From contig JAIRQB010000179.1 of assembly GCA_031256695.1 (NCBI GenBank), positions 1 to 9,053 of the forward strand: DNA of 9,053 nucleotides, in the 5' to 3' direction. This DNA comes from Elusimicrobiota bacterium (lineage in GTDB: Bacteria > Elusimicrobiota > Endomicrobiia > Endomicrobiales > Endomicrobiaceae). Numbering within the stretch: the first letter of the stretch is position 1; each line of letters starts with the position of its first letter. The translations under genes and the position numbers were made by a program. The notes under the pieces were generated by a model. The model saw only the letters and a list, made by a program, of their open reading frames with translations. It made no database searches and was not told the DNA's origin. Below are positions 1-6,323 of the stretch, in pieces.

Positions 1-408
1 AAATATATTTTTTATTTTAAATTTTGACGGCAGACGGTATACATTAAAATCAGAATCTAAACTGATTATTGTTTGCAGCCCCAATTTTTGAGCCGCTATA
101 ATAAGAGAAGCGTCGGCAAAATCCATCGGCAAATCGGCGTATTTCCTCATATAATCTATCACAGAGCCTAAATCATTTTGAGAAATGCCGCATAAAATAA
201 CGCCTCTGTCTATTACCCACTTAAAAAAATCAATTTGAGCCTCAACGCTAAAATTGAGCATATAAGAGACTTCTGTAATCACAGCCTCTGTGCTTATAAA
301 TTTATACGGCGTTTTAGAAATGAAGTCTTTTACAAGGATGTGATATTTATCGCTTTTGTCAAAAAGCGCTATCAGAGGACCAGCGTCAACGAGAACGGTA
401 TTTGGCAT
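1..408 (-). CDS. vapC: VapC-type PIN-domain toxin (ribonuclease), 3' end cut by window edge
   Basis: This is a PIN-domain protein, by family a Mg2+-dependent ribonuclease acting as the toxin of a type II toxin-antitoxin pair. From the ATG at 408, 136 codons are open to base 1 with no stop. PIN proteins of this type are about 130-145 residues, so only a short tail should be missing. The N-terminus VLVDAGPLIALFDKSDKYH carries the first conserved Asp (D8) and the usual hydrophobic strand. E46 (in ITEVSYML), D96/D99 (in MDFADASL) and D118/D120 (in SLDSDF) match the remaining acidic metal-binding positions. The start overlaps the end of the antitoxin gene by 23 bp in another frame, so the two are probably translationally coupled. 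It is not in the longer ORF list because its stop lies outside the window. Family assignment is firm. The RNA target is unknown, and the symbol is generic. Confidence 0.9.
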   Translation of the reverse strand, partial: MPNTVLVDAGPLIALFDKSDKYHILVKDFISKTPYKFISTEAVITEVSYMLNFSVEAQIDFFKWVIDRGVILCGISQNDLGSVIDYMRKYADLPMDFADASLIIAAQKLGLQTIISLDSDFNVYRLPSKFKIKNIF

Positions 409-634
409 TGATTTTCTCTTTTAAAGATTTTTTATAGGTTGTTGAAAGATTTCTGCGCCCGCTTGAATGCCGCCCAAAATAATCTTTCCCTATTTGATAG
501 GAACTCTGCTCTTCTTTTAGGCAAAGAAAGCCGTTTAGAGCCTCTTTGACAATCTCTGACTTTGATGTTTTTCTCTCTTTTGCAACGGATATAAGTTTAT
601 TTTCCATCTCTATTGGAATTCGTATTGTAAGCAT
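386..634 (-). CDS. vapB: Ribbon-helix-helix (CopG-like) antitoxin of a vapBC-type pair
   Basis: This 82-residue protein begins with a short beta strand, LTIRIP (residues 2-7), followed by helices with a KTSKSEIVKEAL turn. That is the pattern of the ribbon-helix-helix DNA-binding fold. The C-terminal half (QIGKDYFGRHSSGRRNLS, then a Lys-rich tail) resembles the toxin-wrapping tail of CopG-type antitoxins paired with PIN toxins. By family it neutralises the toxin and, as a dimer or in complex, represses its own promoter. The start is supported by a perfect Shine-Dalgarno AAGGAGG at 640-646, 5 bases upstream. Just beyond lies a perfect inverted repeat, the probable binding site. The stop overlaps the toxin start by 23 bp, the usual antitoxin-first order. 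The symbol is generic, since RHH antitoxins carry several names. Confidence 0.85.
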   Translation of the reverse strand: MLTIRIPIEMENKLISVAKERKTSKSEIVKEALNGFLCLKEEQSSYQIGKDYFGRHSSGRRNLSTTYKKSLKEKINAKYRSR

Positions 635-639
635 TTCCG

Positions 640-646
640 CCTCCTT
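640..646 (-). promoter_or_regulatory. Shine-Dalgarno site of the antitoxin gene
   Basis: The minus-strand sequence AAGGAGG is a full anti-16S match, 5 bases before the ATG at 634. It fixes the antitoxin start. The toxin has no comparable site in front of its ATG and probably relies on coupling through the 23-bp overlap. Confidence 0.8.
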
Positions 647-650
647 TTTA

Positions 651-677
651 TTTTGTAATACAGAGTGTATTACAAAA
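651..677. promoter_or_regulatory. Perfect inverted repeat, probable operator of the toxin-antitoxin operon
   Basis: TTTTGTAATACA (651-662) and TGTATTACAAAA-type arm (666-677) are exact reverse complements over 12 bp around a 3-bp centre (GAG); the core arms are TGTAATACA and TGTATTACA. The repeat lies 17 bp upstream of the antitoxin ATG and covers the probable -10 hexamer. Ribbon-helix-helix antitoxins bind such palindromes to repress their own operon. The repeat is seen directly; its role as operator is inferred from position and family. Confidence 0.75.
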
Positions 678-692
678 AATGAGAGAAATCAA
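664..692 (-). promoter_or_regulatory. Probable sigma-70-type promoter of the toxin-antitoxin operon
   Basis: On the minus strand TTGATT (687-692, 4/6 to TTGACA) and TACACT (664-669, 4/6 to TATAAT) are separated by exactly 17 bp. The -10 hexamer lies inside the inverted repeat, so a bound repressor would block polymerase. Transcription would start about 20 bp before the antitoxin ATG, leaving room for its Shine-Dalgarno site. Both hexamers are imperfect, so this is a prediction. Confidence 0.5.
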
Positions 693-707
693 GGCTGTTG
701 CGCCGTC

Positions 708-734
708 TTGCCCGCAGCCGAAGAAGCGAGGCAA
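708..734 (-). other. Stem-loop downstream of the transaldolase gene
   Basis: The minus strand TTGCCTCGC (734-726) can pair with GCGGGCAA (715-708): eight base pairs with one bulged T and a 10-base loop. It begins 11 bases after the transaldolase stop, where the sugar operon should end. No T-run follows on the minus strand, so it is not a standard intrinsic terminator. It may be a 3'-end stabilising hairpin, part of a factor-dependent terminator, or chance. Confidence 0.3.
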
Positions 735-745
735 AATTTAGATAA

Positions 746-1459
746 TTAGATATTAAAACCTGACTCTTTTGCATCGTTGTAAAACATTTTGACAGTTTCA
801 AGAGAGAGTTCGTCTAAATCTTTGCCGAACATATTTAGTTTTTTCAAAATGTCATTTGTTACGGTGATAATATTGACGCCGCATTGCGCCGCTCTAACAA
901 TGTCATATGATTGGCGAGTGCTTGCCCATAAACTTTCAACTTTAACTGCAGTCTTGCAAAGAGAAGCGGTCTCTTTCATAACCGGTTCAGGGTCTATGCC
1001 TGTGTCGGCAATTCTGCCGGCAAAGACAGAAATATAAGCGCCCGCTCCGCCTGATAGAGCCTTTAAGACATTTTCAACCTGTTCAATGGTAAGAAGCGCA
1101 GTAGCGTTTATTTTCACGCCGTCTTCTGAAAGAGTTTTAATCAAACCGTAAGAATACTTGCCTTCAGTATTTGATACGGGAATTTTGACAAAAACATTCT
1201 TCCCCCAAGAATTTATAATGCGCGCCTGTCTTTCCATATCTTTAAAATCGTCTGAAAAAACTTCAAAAGAAATCGGCAAATCGGCAATTTTAGACAAAAC
1301 GCTTTTAGCGAAAGATTCATAATTTTTCACTCCCGCTTTTTTCATAAGGGTGGGATTTGTAGTGAAACCTTTTACAAAGCCTCGTCTATACATATCTAAC
1401 ATACCGTCAATGTCAGCGCCGTCTGCAAAAATTTTGACGTCTAAATCTGCAATGTTCAT
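746..1459 (-). CDS. Transaldolase, small TalC/FSA-like type
   Basis: This 237-residue single-domain TIM barrel belongs to the small transaldolase/fructose-6-phosphate aldolase group. The motif TTNPTLM (33-39), the Schiff-base lysine K92 in FVKIPVS, NATALLT (118-124) and FAGRIAD (146-152) are all in place. D13, E66, T120 and F146 align with E. coli TalB D17, E96, T156 and F178. Fructose-6-phosphate aldolase has Gln and Tyr at the E66 and F146 positions, and TalB F178Y gains aldolase activity, so this enzyme looks like a true transaldolase (alignment by eye). It would interconvert fructose 6-P plus erythrose 4-P with sedoheptulose 7-P plus glyceraldehyde 3-P. It is the last gene of the sugar operon, 22 bp after hddA, with GGAGG at 1464-1468. 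Sedoheptulose 7-P is the substrate of the GmhA-type isomerase encoded upstream, so a supply role is plausible. Confidence 0.88.
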   Translation of the reverse strand: MNIADLDVKIFADGADIDGMLDMYRRGFVKGFTTNPTLMKKAGVKNYESFAKSVLSKIADLPISFEVFSDDFKDMERQARIINSWGKNVFVKIPVSNTEGKYSYGLIKTLSEDGVKINATALLTIEQVENVLKALSGGAGAYISVFAGRIADTGIDPEPVMKETASLCKTAVKVESLWASTRQSYDIVRAAQCGVNIITVTNDILKKLNMFGKDLDELSLETVKMFYNDAKESGFNI

Positions 1460-1481
1460 TTTTCCTCCCTGTCTTAAAATC

Positions 1482-2462
1482 TCATCCTAAAACAAGCGAT
1501 GTCCCTGCAAAATCAAATTTAAAACGCAATTCTTCAAGCCCGCTTTCTCTCAGCGCTTTTCTCAATCTTGTTTTATCTTCGGCTAAAAACATTAAAAAAC
1601 CGCCGCCGCCCGCGCCTACTAATTTCCCGCCGACAGCGCCGTTTTTTAAAGCATCTTCATACCATTTGTCAATTTTGCCGTTGCTCATAGCCTTTGAACG
1701 CTTCTTTTTATATTCCCAATGCCTGTCCATAATTTTGCCGAAAGAATAGAGGTCGCCTTTTTCTAAAACTTTTTTTGTCTCCATTCCAAGTTCTTTTACA
1801 AAATGCAAATTGTCTAACATTTCCTTATCGTCTTCTTGAGATTTTACTTTCTGTTCCTTCAACACTTCGCTAGCGCTCCTTGAAAAACCGGTAAAAAACA
1901 ATAAAAGCCTATCTTCAAGTTCAAATAAATCGTCTATTGATATATTTAAAGGTTCTGCGGCAACGCCGCCGTCTTTATTAAAAGTAAAACAAGTCAGCCC
2001 GCCGAAAGCGGCTATATATTGGTCTTGCTTGCCTATCGGCTCGCCTAATTTATCTATTTCTATACGGCAGGCTGTTTCTGCCAGTTCTGAGGGCAAAAGA
2101 AGTTTTCGTCTATAAGAATAAAGCGCTTTTAGCAAGGCTGTCGTAAAAGAACCGCTTGAGCCTAAACCGGTCCCTGCAGGGACATCCGCTAAAACTGAAA
2201 TTTCAATTTGAGGCGTTTTTAAATCCATCATCATCAAAGCCTCTCTTATTATCGGGTGCTTAATATCCTCAACTTTTTGGACTTTTTCCAACTGAGAGTA
2301 TTTGCAATAAATCCCTTCAAGAAAAGGACGCGATGCCGTAACATAAACGTATTTATCAATAGCGCCTGCAATCAAAAAACCGCCGTAACGCTCGTAATAA
2401 GACGGCAAATCTGTGCCGCCTCCGCCCAAAGACACTCTTAAAGGCGAACGGACTATAATCAT
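1482..2462 (-). CDS. hddA: D-glycero-alpha-D-manno-heptose 7-phosphate kinase (GHMP family)
   Basis: This 326-residue GHMP kinase should phosphorylate D-glycero-D-manno-heptose 7-phosphate at C1, using ATP, to give the alpha-1,7-bisphosphate of the GDP-heptose branch. The start IVRSPLRVSLGGGGTDLPSY (3-22) is the substrate/Asp-containing N-terminal motif of HddA-like kinases. PAGTGLGSSGS (95-105) is the GHMP phosphate-binding loop. GKQDQYIAAFGG (144-155) holds the conserved catalytic-site Asp. GGKLVGAGGGGFLMF (278-292) is the C-terminal glycine motif. Length is normal. AAGGAG at 2469-2474, 6 bases before the ATG, supports the start. Fucose and other heptose kinases share the fold, but the presence of gmhA-, gmhB- and hddC-type genes in the same operon makes HddA by far the best reading. 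Confidence 0.88.
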   Translation of the reverse strand: MIIVRSPLRVSLGGGGTDLPSYYERYGGFLIAGAIDKYVYVTASRPFLEGIYCKYSQLEKVQKVEDIKHPIIREALMMMDLKTPQIEISVLADVPAGTGLGSSGSFTTALLKALYSYRRKLLLPSELAETACRIEIDKLGEPIGKQDQYIAAFGGLTCFTFNKDGGVAAEPLNISIDDLFELEDRLLLFFTGFSRSASEVLKEQKVKSQEDDKEMLDNLHFVKELGMETKKVLEKGDLYSFGKIMDRHWEYKKKRSKAMSNGKIDKWYEDALKNGAVGGKLVGAGGGGFLMFLAEDKTRLRKALRESGLEELRFKFDFAGTSLVLG

Positions 2463-2479
2463 TGAGGACTCCTTCTTTT

Positions 2480-3463
2480 TTAATTTTTGCTTTCAGCCTG
2501 CTTGTATAAATTCTCAATAACTTTCAATGTCTCTATAGCGTCATAAACAGAACACAAAGGCTGCCGATTCTCTTTTATGGCGTTTAATAATTCGTCCATC
2601 TCAAGTTTCCAAGAAAAATCTGAAAACGGATAACTCCAAGTTACGCTCTCAGGCGGACCCATTTTCGGCGACATCTTATATAGAGTAATGCTTTCAGTTC
2701 CATATGAGCCGCCTAAACCTGATATTGCTATTTTTCCATACCGCCCCGTGATTTCAAAAATGAAAGAATTTTTCCACTCCGTCCAAGTCGCGTGTAAAAA
2801 GGCAGTCTGTTTTTTAGCGGTCTTTAAAATAAAAAAAGCATTGTCCTCAACTTCCCCTCCCCAAAAATAATTCTGCAGGCAAGAGGAAGAATCAACAATT
2901 TCTCCTAAAAACCATCTTGACAAATCTATTAAGTGAGAGCCTTGGTCCATAAGTTCCCCGCCGCCTGAAATTTCTTTTTTAAAGCGCCACTCTTTTTCAT
3001 AGCCTATTCTTCCGCCGTGTCCGTAAAAGCCGCGTATAAAAAACAAATCGCCTAAAATGCCGCTGTCAACAATCTCGCGCGCTTTCATTATAGCGGGGTG
3101 GAAACGGTGATTATACCCGACCTTAATTTTTAGATTTTTTTCTTCTGCTGTCTTTGAAATTTTCAGCAAATCGCTTGATTGATGAGCGCCCGGTTTTTCT
3201 ATTAAAAGATGTTTCCCCGCTTTTAAGGCTTCATCTGCAAAAAGAGTTAATTGATTATGAGGAAGGGCTATCACAATAATATCCGCTTCTGAATTTATCA
3301 CTGACTCGGCGCTATCGCAGGCTTTTGCGCCGAATTGTTCGGCAAAAGTTTTAGCCTTTGCAAAATTTCTATCTGAAATAGCGGCAATTTCTAAACCTCC
3401 CTCTACAGCGCTTGCCGCTCTTTTTTTACCTATAAGCCCGCAGCCTATTATCCCTATTTTCAT
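2480..3463 (-). CDS. Gfo/Idh/MocA-family NAD(P)-dependent sugar oxidoreductase
   Basis: This 327-residue protein has an N-terminal Rossmann fold with GCGLIG (7-12). EKPGA (89-93) contains the catalytic-type Lys90, and GYNHRFHPA (116-124) is the usual linker motif. GGGELMDQGSHLIDL (167-181) carries the conserved Asp and His177. By family it oxidises or reduces one hydroxyl or keto group of a sugar or nucleotide sugar in the cytoplasm. No residue fixes substrate or position. Its ATG overlaps the TGA of the preceding dehydrogenase gene (ATGA), with GGAGG at 3470-3474, so the two are translationally coupled and may act in sequence. It is the third oxidoreductase in the row, which suggests that the sugar is oxidised and re-reduced. 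Family is certain; reaction is not. Confidence 0.85.
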   Translation of the reverse strand: MKIGIIGCGLIGKKRAASAVEGGLEIAAISDRNFAKAKTFAEQFGAKACDSAESVINSEADIIVIALPHNQLTLFADEALKAGKHLLIEKPGAHQSSDLLKISKTAEEKNLKIKVGYNHRFHPAIMKAREIVDSGILGDLFFIRGFYGHGGRIGYEKEWRFKKEISGGGELMDQGSHLIDLSRWFLGEIVDSSSCLQNYFWGGEVEDNAFFILKTAKKQTAFLHATWTEWKNSFIFEITGRYGKIAISGLGGSYGTESITLYKMSPKMGPPESVTWSYPFSDFSWKLEMDELLNAIKENRQPLCSVYDAIETLKVIENLYKQAESKN

Positions 3464-4773
3464 TTATCGCCTCCGTCAATTTGCCCTTCATTTTTTTTGC
3501 CGCCTAATCCTACGGCATAATATCTGCTAATTCCTGCGAATTTAGAAAACAAAAATCTATTTGCATCTATTATTACGGGGCTTCTCATAGCCTCAATTAT
3601 CCGCCGCCCGTCTGTTTTTTCAAATTCAGGCTCTTGCCTAAAAACAACTAAAGCGTCTGCGCCTTTAACAGATTCTTGAGGATTTTCGCATAGAGAAATG
3701 ATTGTCTTTAAATTGACGGGCAATTCTTTAATTAAAATATCGCAAGCAAAAATGTCAGCGCCTTCCTTCTGCAATAGATGCGCAATTTCTACGGCAAGAG
3801 AGCGGCGCAATGTATCAGACCCGGCTTTATAAGACAATCCCCACAGCGCTATTTTTTTGTTTTTTAGCGAAATGAAAATTTCTTTTAACTTATTGAAAAT
3901 CCAAAGTTTATGGCGGGAATTTGAAGCAAAAATTGCAGGAAACAAAATAGATTGTTTTTCACTCAACTGAGATAGAAATTTTAAGTCCCGCGCTAAAGTG
4001 CCGCCGTCAAAAGCGGAGCCGGGTCTTAAATAAGCGTCTTTGCCTATCCTTTTTTCAGTTTTTAAGCCTCTTTCAACTTCTTTCGCATCAGCGCCCGCAG
4101 CCTCGCATAAAACCGCTATCTCATTTGCAAAAGATACAGACATAGCAAGATAAGCGTTTATTGAATGTTTTGTCATCTCGGCGGATTCCGGGGACATAAA
4201 TTCAATTCTATCGGCGCAAAAAGAAAAGAGATTTTTCATTTTTTCTTTTGCCCTTTCATCTCTAACGCCGCAAATTACTCTGTCTGGATTTTTAAAAATT
4301 TCTATAGATTTGCCGAGCCTTAAATTTTCAGGCTGACAGACAAAACTTAAATCGCCGCGTCCTTTTTGCGCCGCAAGTTTTTCTAAATCATATATGCTGC
4401 CCGCGGGCAGTTGAGAAGAAATCACAAAAACGGCGTTTTCGTCTGCGGCTTCTATAGCCTTGATAATTCTCTCAAAAACAAAAGCGCAATCCGCCTCATC
4501 TTCATCGTCTACGGGAGTATCGTAAGTTATCCAAATAATTCCGCAATCTTTTAACGCCTGTTTTAAACCGTCAAAAAAAGAAAGACAGCCGCTTTGCAAG
4601 CCCTCTTTTATTAGATTGTTTAAATCAGGCTCGGCAATCGGCGGGACGCCTTTTTTTAATTTTTCTATTCTTTCCGCGTCTTCGTCAAAAGCCTTAACTT
4701 TATGCCCGAAAGAAGCAATGCAAGCGGCATATACGCAGCCTAAATGCCATAAACCCAAAATAGCAATTTTCAT
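3460..4773 (-). CDS. UDP-glucose/GDP-mannose dehydrogenase homologue lacking the catalytic cysteine
   Basis: This 437-residue protein has the full three-domain layout of nucleotide-sugar 6-dehydrogenases. The N-terminal Rossmann motif is GLWHLG (7-12), with Trp where a Gly is usual. CQPENLRLGKSIE (146-158) includes Glu149. ESAEMTKHSINAYLA (196-210) keeps the conserved Lys202 and Asn206. WGLSYKAGSDTLRRS (311-325) is the C-terminal domain motif. The catalytic loop, normally FGGSCFPKDL, reads FDGGTLARDL (255-264), so Thr259 replaces the cysteine that forms the thiohemiacetal. Classical four-electron oxidation to a uronic acid is therefore doubtful; a two-electron oxidation or another role is possible. 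The similar GLWHLG and loop features may mark a distinct subfamily. The start abuts the SDR stop and has AGGAG at 4779-4783. Family is firm, activity open. Confidence 0.8.
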   Translation of the reverse strand: MKIAILGLWHLGCVYAACIASFGHKVKAFDEDAERIEKLKKGVPPIAEPDLNNLIKEGLQSGCLSFFDGLKQALKDCGIIWITYDTPVDDEDEADCAFVFERIIKAIEAADENAVFVISSQLPAGSIYDLEKLAAQKGRGDLSFVCQPENLRLGKSIEIFKNPDRVICGVRDERAKEKMKNLFSFCADRIEFMSPESAEMTKHSINAYLAMSVSFANEIAVLCEAAGADAKEVERGLKTEKRIGKDAYLRPGSAFDGGTLARDLKFLSQLSEKQSILFPAIFASNSRHKLWIFNKLKEIFISLKNKKIALWGLSYKAGSDTLRRSLAVEIAHLLQKEGADIFACDILIKELPVNLKTIISLCENPQESVKGADALVVFRQEPEFEKTDGRRIIEAMRSPVIIDANRFLFSKFAGISRYYAVGLGGKKNEGQIDGGDK

Positions 4774-5733
4774 TTAATCTCCTAAAATCCAAATATTTTT
4801 TAAAAGATAATCAACGGTTTTTTCTACCGCTTCTTTTATTGAAAGCCCCGCCTTCCAGCCCAAACTCTTAATTTTTGCAGTCTCTAAAAATATAAACGGA
4901 TTATCGCCTATCCAGCCCTTATTGCCGCCGCTAAATTCAAGGGCAGGCTCAACGCCTAAACGGGCGCAAATATAAGATATTGAATCCTTGACGCTGACAT
5001 ATTCGTCTGCGCCTAAATTATAAATTTCAATTTTATTTTTTGTTTTTTCAAGAGCCTTAAAACAAGCGTTTATGCAATCTTGTATATAGAGATAACTCTT
5101 TTTTTGATTGCCGTCTCCTAAAACTTTTAATGTCTTAGCGTCTTTTTTTAATTGACGGACAAAATCAAAGACGTGACCGTGAGCGTATCTTTCGCCTAAA
5201 ATTGAGACAAATCTAAAAATTATCCCCCGCATATTAAAGCCCTCGCAATAAGCCTCTATCAAACCTTCGCAAGCAAGTTTTGAAGCGCCGTATAGAGAAG
5301 TTTGAATTGGGAAAGGATGTTCTTCGGGCGTAGGCGTAATTTTAGCCTCTCCGTAAATTGACCCCGTAGAACTAAAACAAAATGTATGGACTCCGTTTAT
5401 CCTTGCGGCTTCTAAAACATTTGAAGTAGCGATAGTGTTTTGCTCTAAATCTATTCTCGGCTTTTGAAGCCCAAAACGCACATCGGCATTTGCCGCAAAA
5501 TGCCAAACTGTGCCGCCTTTTAAAGATTTTTTTAAAAAATCAAAGTCCAATAAATCGCCTCTAATTAAAGAAAAGTTTTGGCTTTTTAAAGCGTTCTCTA
5601 AAAATTTTTCTTTCCCCGTTGAAAAATTATCATAACCTATCACTTTATATCCCGCTGATAAAAGCCTATCGGTTAAATTAGAACCTATAAAACCGGCGCA
5701 GCCTGTGACAAAATGAATTTCCTTACCGCTCAT
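4774..5733 (-). CDS. Extended SDR nucleotide-sugar epimerase/dehydrogenase
   Basis: This 319-residue extended short-chain dehydrogenase has the NAD motif TGCAGFIG (10-17), Asp35 after the second strand, HFAANADV (78-85), and the catalytic set SST (121-123), Tyr148 and Lys152 (YGASK). It resembles UDP-glucose 4-epimerase-like proteins. The active site reads SSTGSIYG (121-128), not the T-D-E of 4,6-dehydratases, so dehydration is unlikely. C4 epimerisation or a C4 oxidation, as known for GDP-heptose SDRs in Campylobacter, fits better. The frame is open to an ATG at 5790, but that start would overlap the SIS gene and add 19 residues before the Rossmann fold. The ATG at 5733, with AAGGA at 5743-5747, is preferred. 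The donor could be GDP-heptose made by this operon or a UDP-hexose. Confidence 0.83.
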   Translation of the reverse strand: MSGKEIHFVTGCAGFIGSNLTDRLLSAGYKVIGYDNFSTGKEKFLENALKSQNFSLIRGDLLDFDFLKKSLKGGTVWHFAANADVRFGLQKPRIDLEQNTIATSNVLEAARINGVHTFCFSSTGSIYGEAKITPTPEEHPFPIQTSLYGASKLACEGLIEAYCEGFNMRGIIFRFVSILGERYAHGHVFDFVRQLKKDAKTLKVLGDGNQKKSYLYIQDCINACFKALEKTKNKIEIYNLGADEYVSVKDSISYICARLGVEPALEFSGGNKGWIGDNPFIFLETAKIKSLGWKAGLSIKEAVEKTVDYLLKNIWILGD

Positions 5734-5742
5734 TTCTATATA

Positions 5743-5747
5743 TCCTT
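5743..5747 (-). promoter_or_regulatory. Shine-Dalgarno site that decides the SDR start
   Basis: The minus strand reads AAGGA 9 bases before the ATG at 5733, and 12 bases past the SIS stop. This start puts the NAD-binding motif at residues 10-17, as is usual in the family. It argues against the upstream ATG at 5790. Confidence 0.65.
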
Positions 5748-5759
5748 TTTTAGAAAAGT

Positions 5760-6323
5760 TTAAGGCAAAGCGTTTACAATTAAATGCCAAATTATTCCTT
5801 GCCAGCCTTCGGCGTGAGGCGTGATTGTATCTTGAGAAAAGACGGGGATTAAAATGCAGACATCAGCCTTTTGTTTTGTATATCCGCCGTCGCGCGATAC
5901 TATGCCTAAAATTTTTGCGCCGCATTTTTTTGCATAATCGCAAGCCTCTTTTAAATTTAAAGAAGCGTTTTGAGAGCCGCCGCCTACGCTAAAAATCATA
6001 ATAGCGTCGTTTTGACGCAATTTAGAAGTTTCAAGATATTTATAAAAAACCGTATTCCAACCTTCATCGTTTGTCCGCGCCGTAAGTTCCGCGGCATTGT
6101 CGGTGGGAGCGTAAGTTTCAATGCCGCCTATCTTTCTAAAATCGTTTACAGCGTGAGAGGCGTTCGCCGCGCTGCCGCCTACCCCTAAAATAAAAAGTCT
6201 TCCGCCGTTTTTCTTTAAAGCGCTTAAAAGCAAAACCGCTTTTTTTATTTCTTCCCTGTCTACGCTTTCTGTAATTTTTGCCGTTTCTTCAAAATACCGC
6301 TCTATGTATTGTTCAATTTGCAT
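5760..6323 (-). CDS. gmhA: Sedoheptulose-7-phosphate isomerase, GmhA-type SIS protein (variant)
   Basis: This 187-residue single SIS-domain protein has the length of GmhA, which converts sedoheptulose 7-phosphate to D-glycero-D-manno-heptose 7-phosphate. GVGGSAANASH (47-57) matches the GmhA GNGGSA phosphosugar loop and retains the zinc-type His57. SVGGGSQN (112-119) stands for the second phosphate loop (SGNSxN in GmhA), and RTNDEGWNTVF (83-93) for the ND-G-F motif. Near the C-terminus, TPHAEGWQGIIWH (168-180) has the expected final His180. The other ligand positions differ: Asp61 sits where E. coli GmhA has Glu65, and Glu172 or Gln175 must stand for Gln172. It is therefore a divergent relative. 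AGGAGG at 6330-6335, 6 bases before the ATG, supports the start, which overlaps the phosphatase gene by 22 bp. Its place beside gmhB, hddA and hddC supports the function strongly. Confidence 0.82.
   Translation of the reverse strand: MQIEQYIERYFEETAKITESVDREEIKKAVLLLSALKKNGGRLFILGVGGSAANASHAVNDFRKIGGIETYAPTDNAAELTARTNDEGWNTVFYKYLETSKLRQNDAIMIFSVGGGSQNASLNLKEACDYAKKCGAKILGIVSRDGGYTKQKADVCILIPVFSQDTITPHAEGWQGIIWHLIVNALP

Noticed and set aside
667..923. Cysteine at residue 223 or elsewhere in the dehydrogenase as a replacement nucleophile (considered for the gene at 3460-4773)
   Set aside because: Cys223 follows the Lys/Asn helix and is not in the catalytic loop. Nothing in the sequence places another cysteine at the active site, though only a structure can settle it. 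The coordinates given here do not mark this residue, which falls near bases 4105-4107.
1560..1640. GCC/CCG-rich patches as possible repeats
   Set aside because: They are runs of glycine and alanine codons in catalytic motifs such as the hddA GAGGGG loop, not repeats.
5734..5790. Longer N-terminus for the SDR gene starting at 5790
   Set aside because: It overlaps the SIS gene by 31 bp and adds a basic stretch unlike the family. The ATG at 5733 has a Shine-Dalgarno site and the normal distance to the NAD motif.
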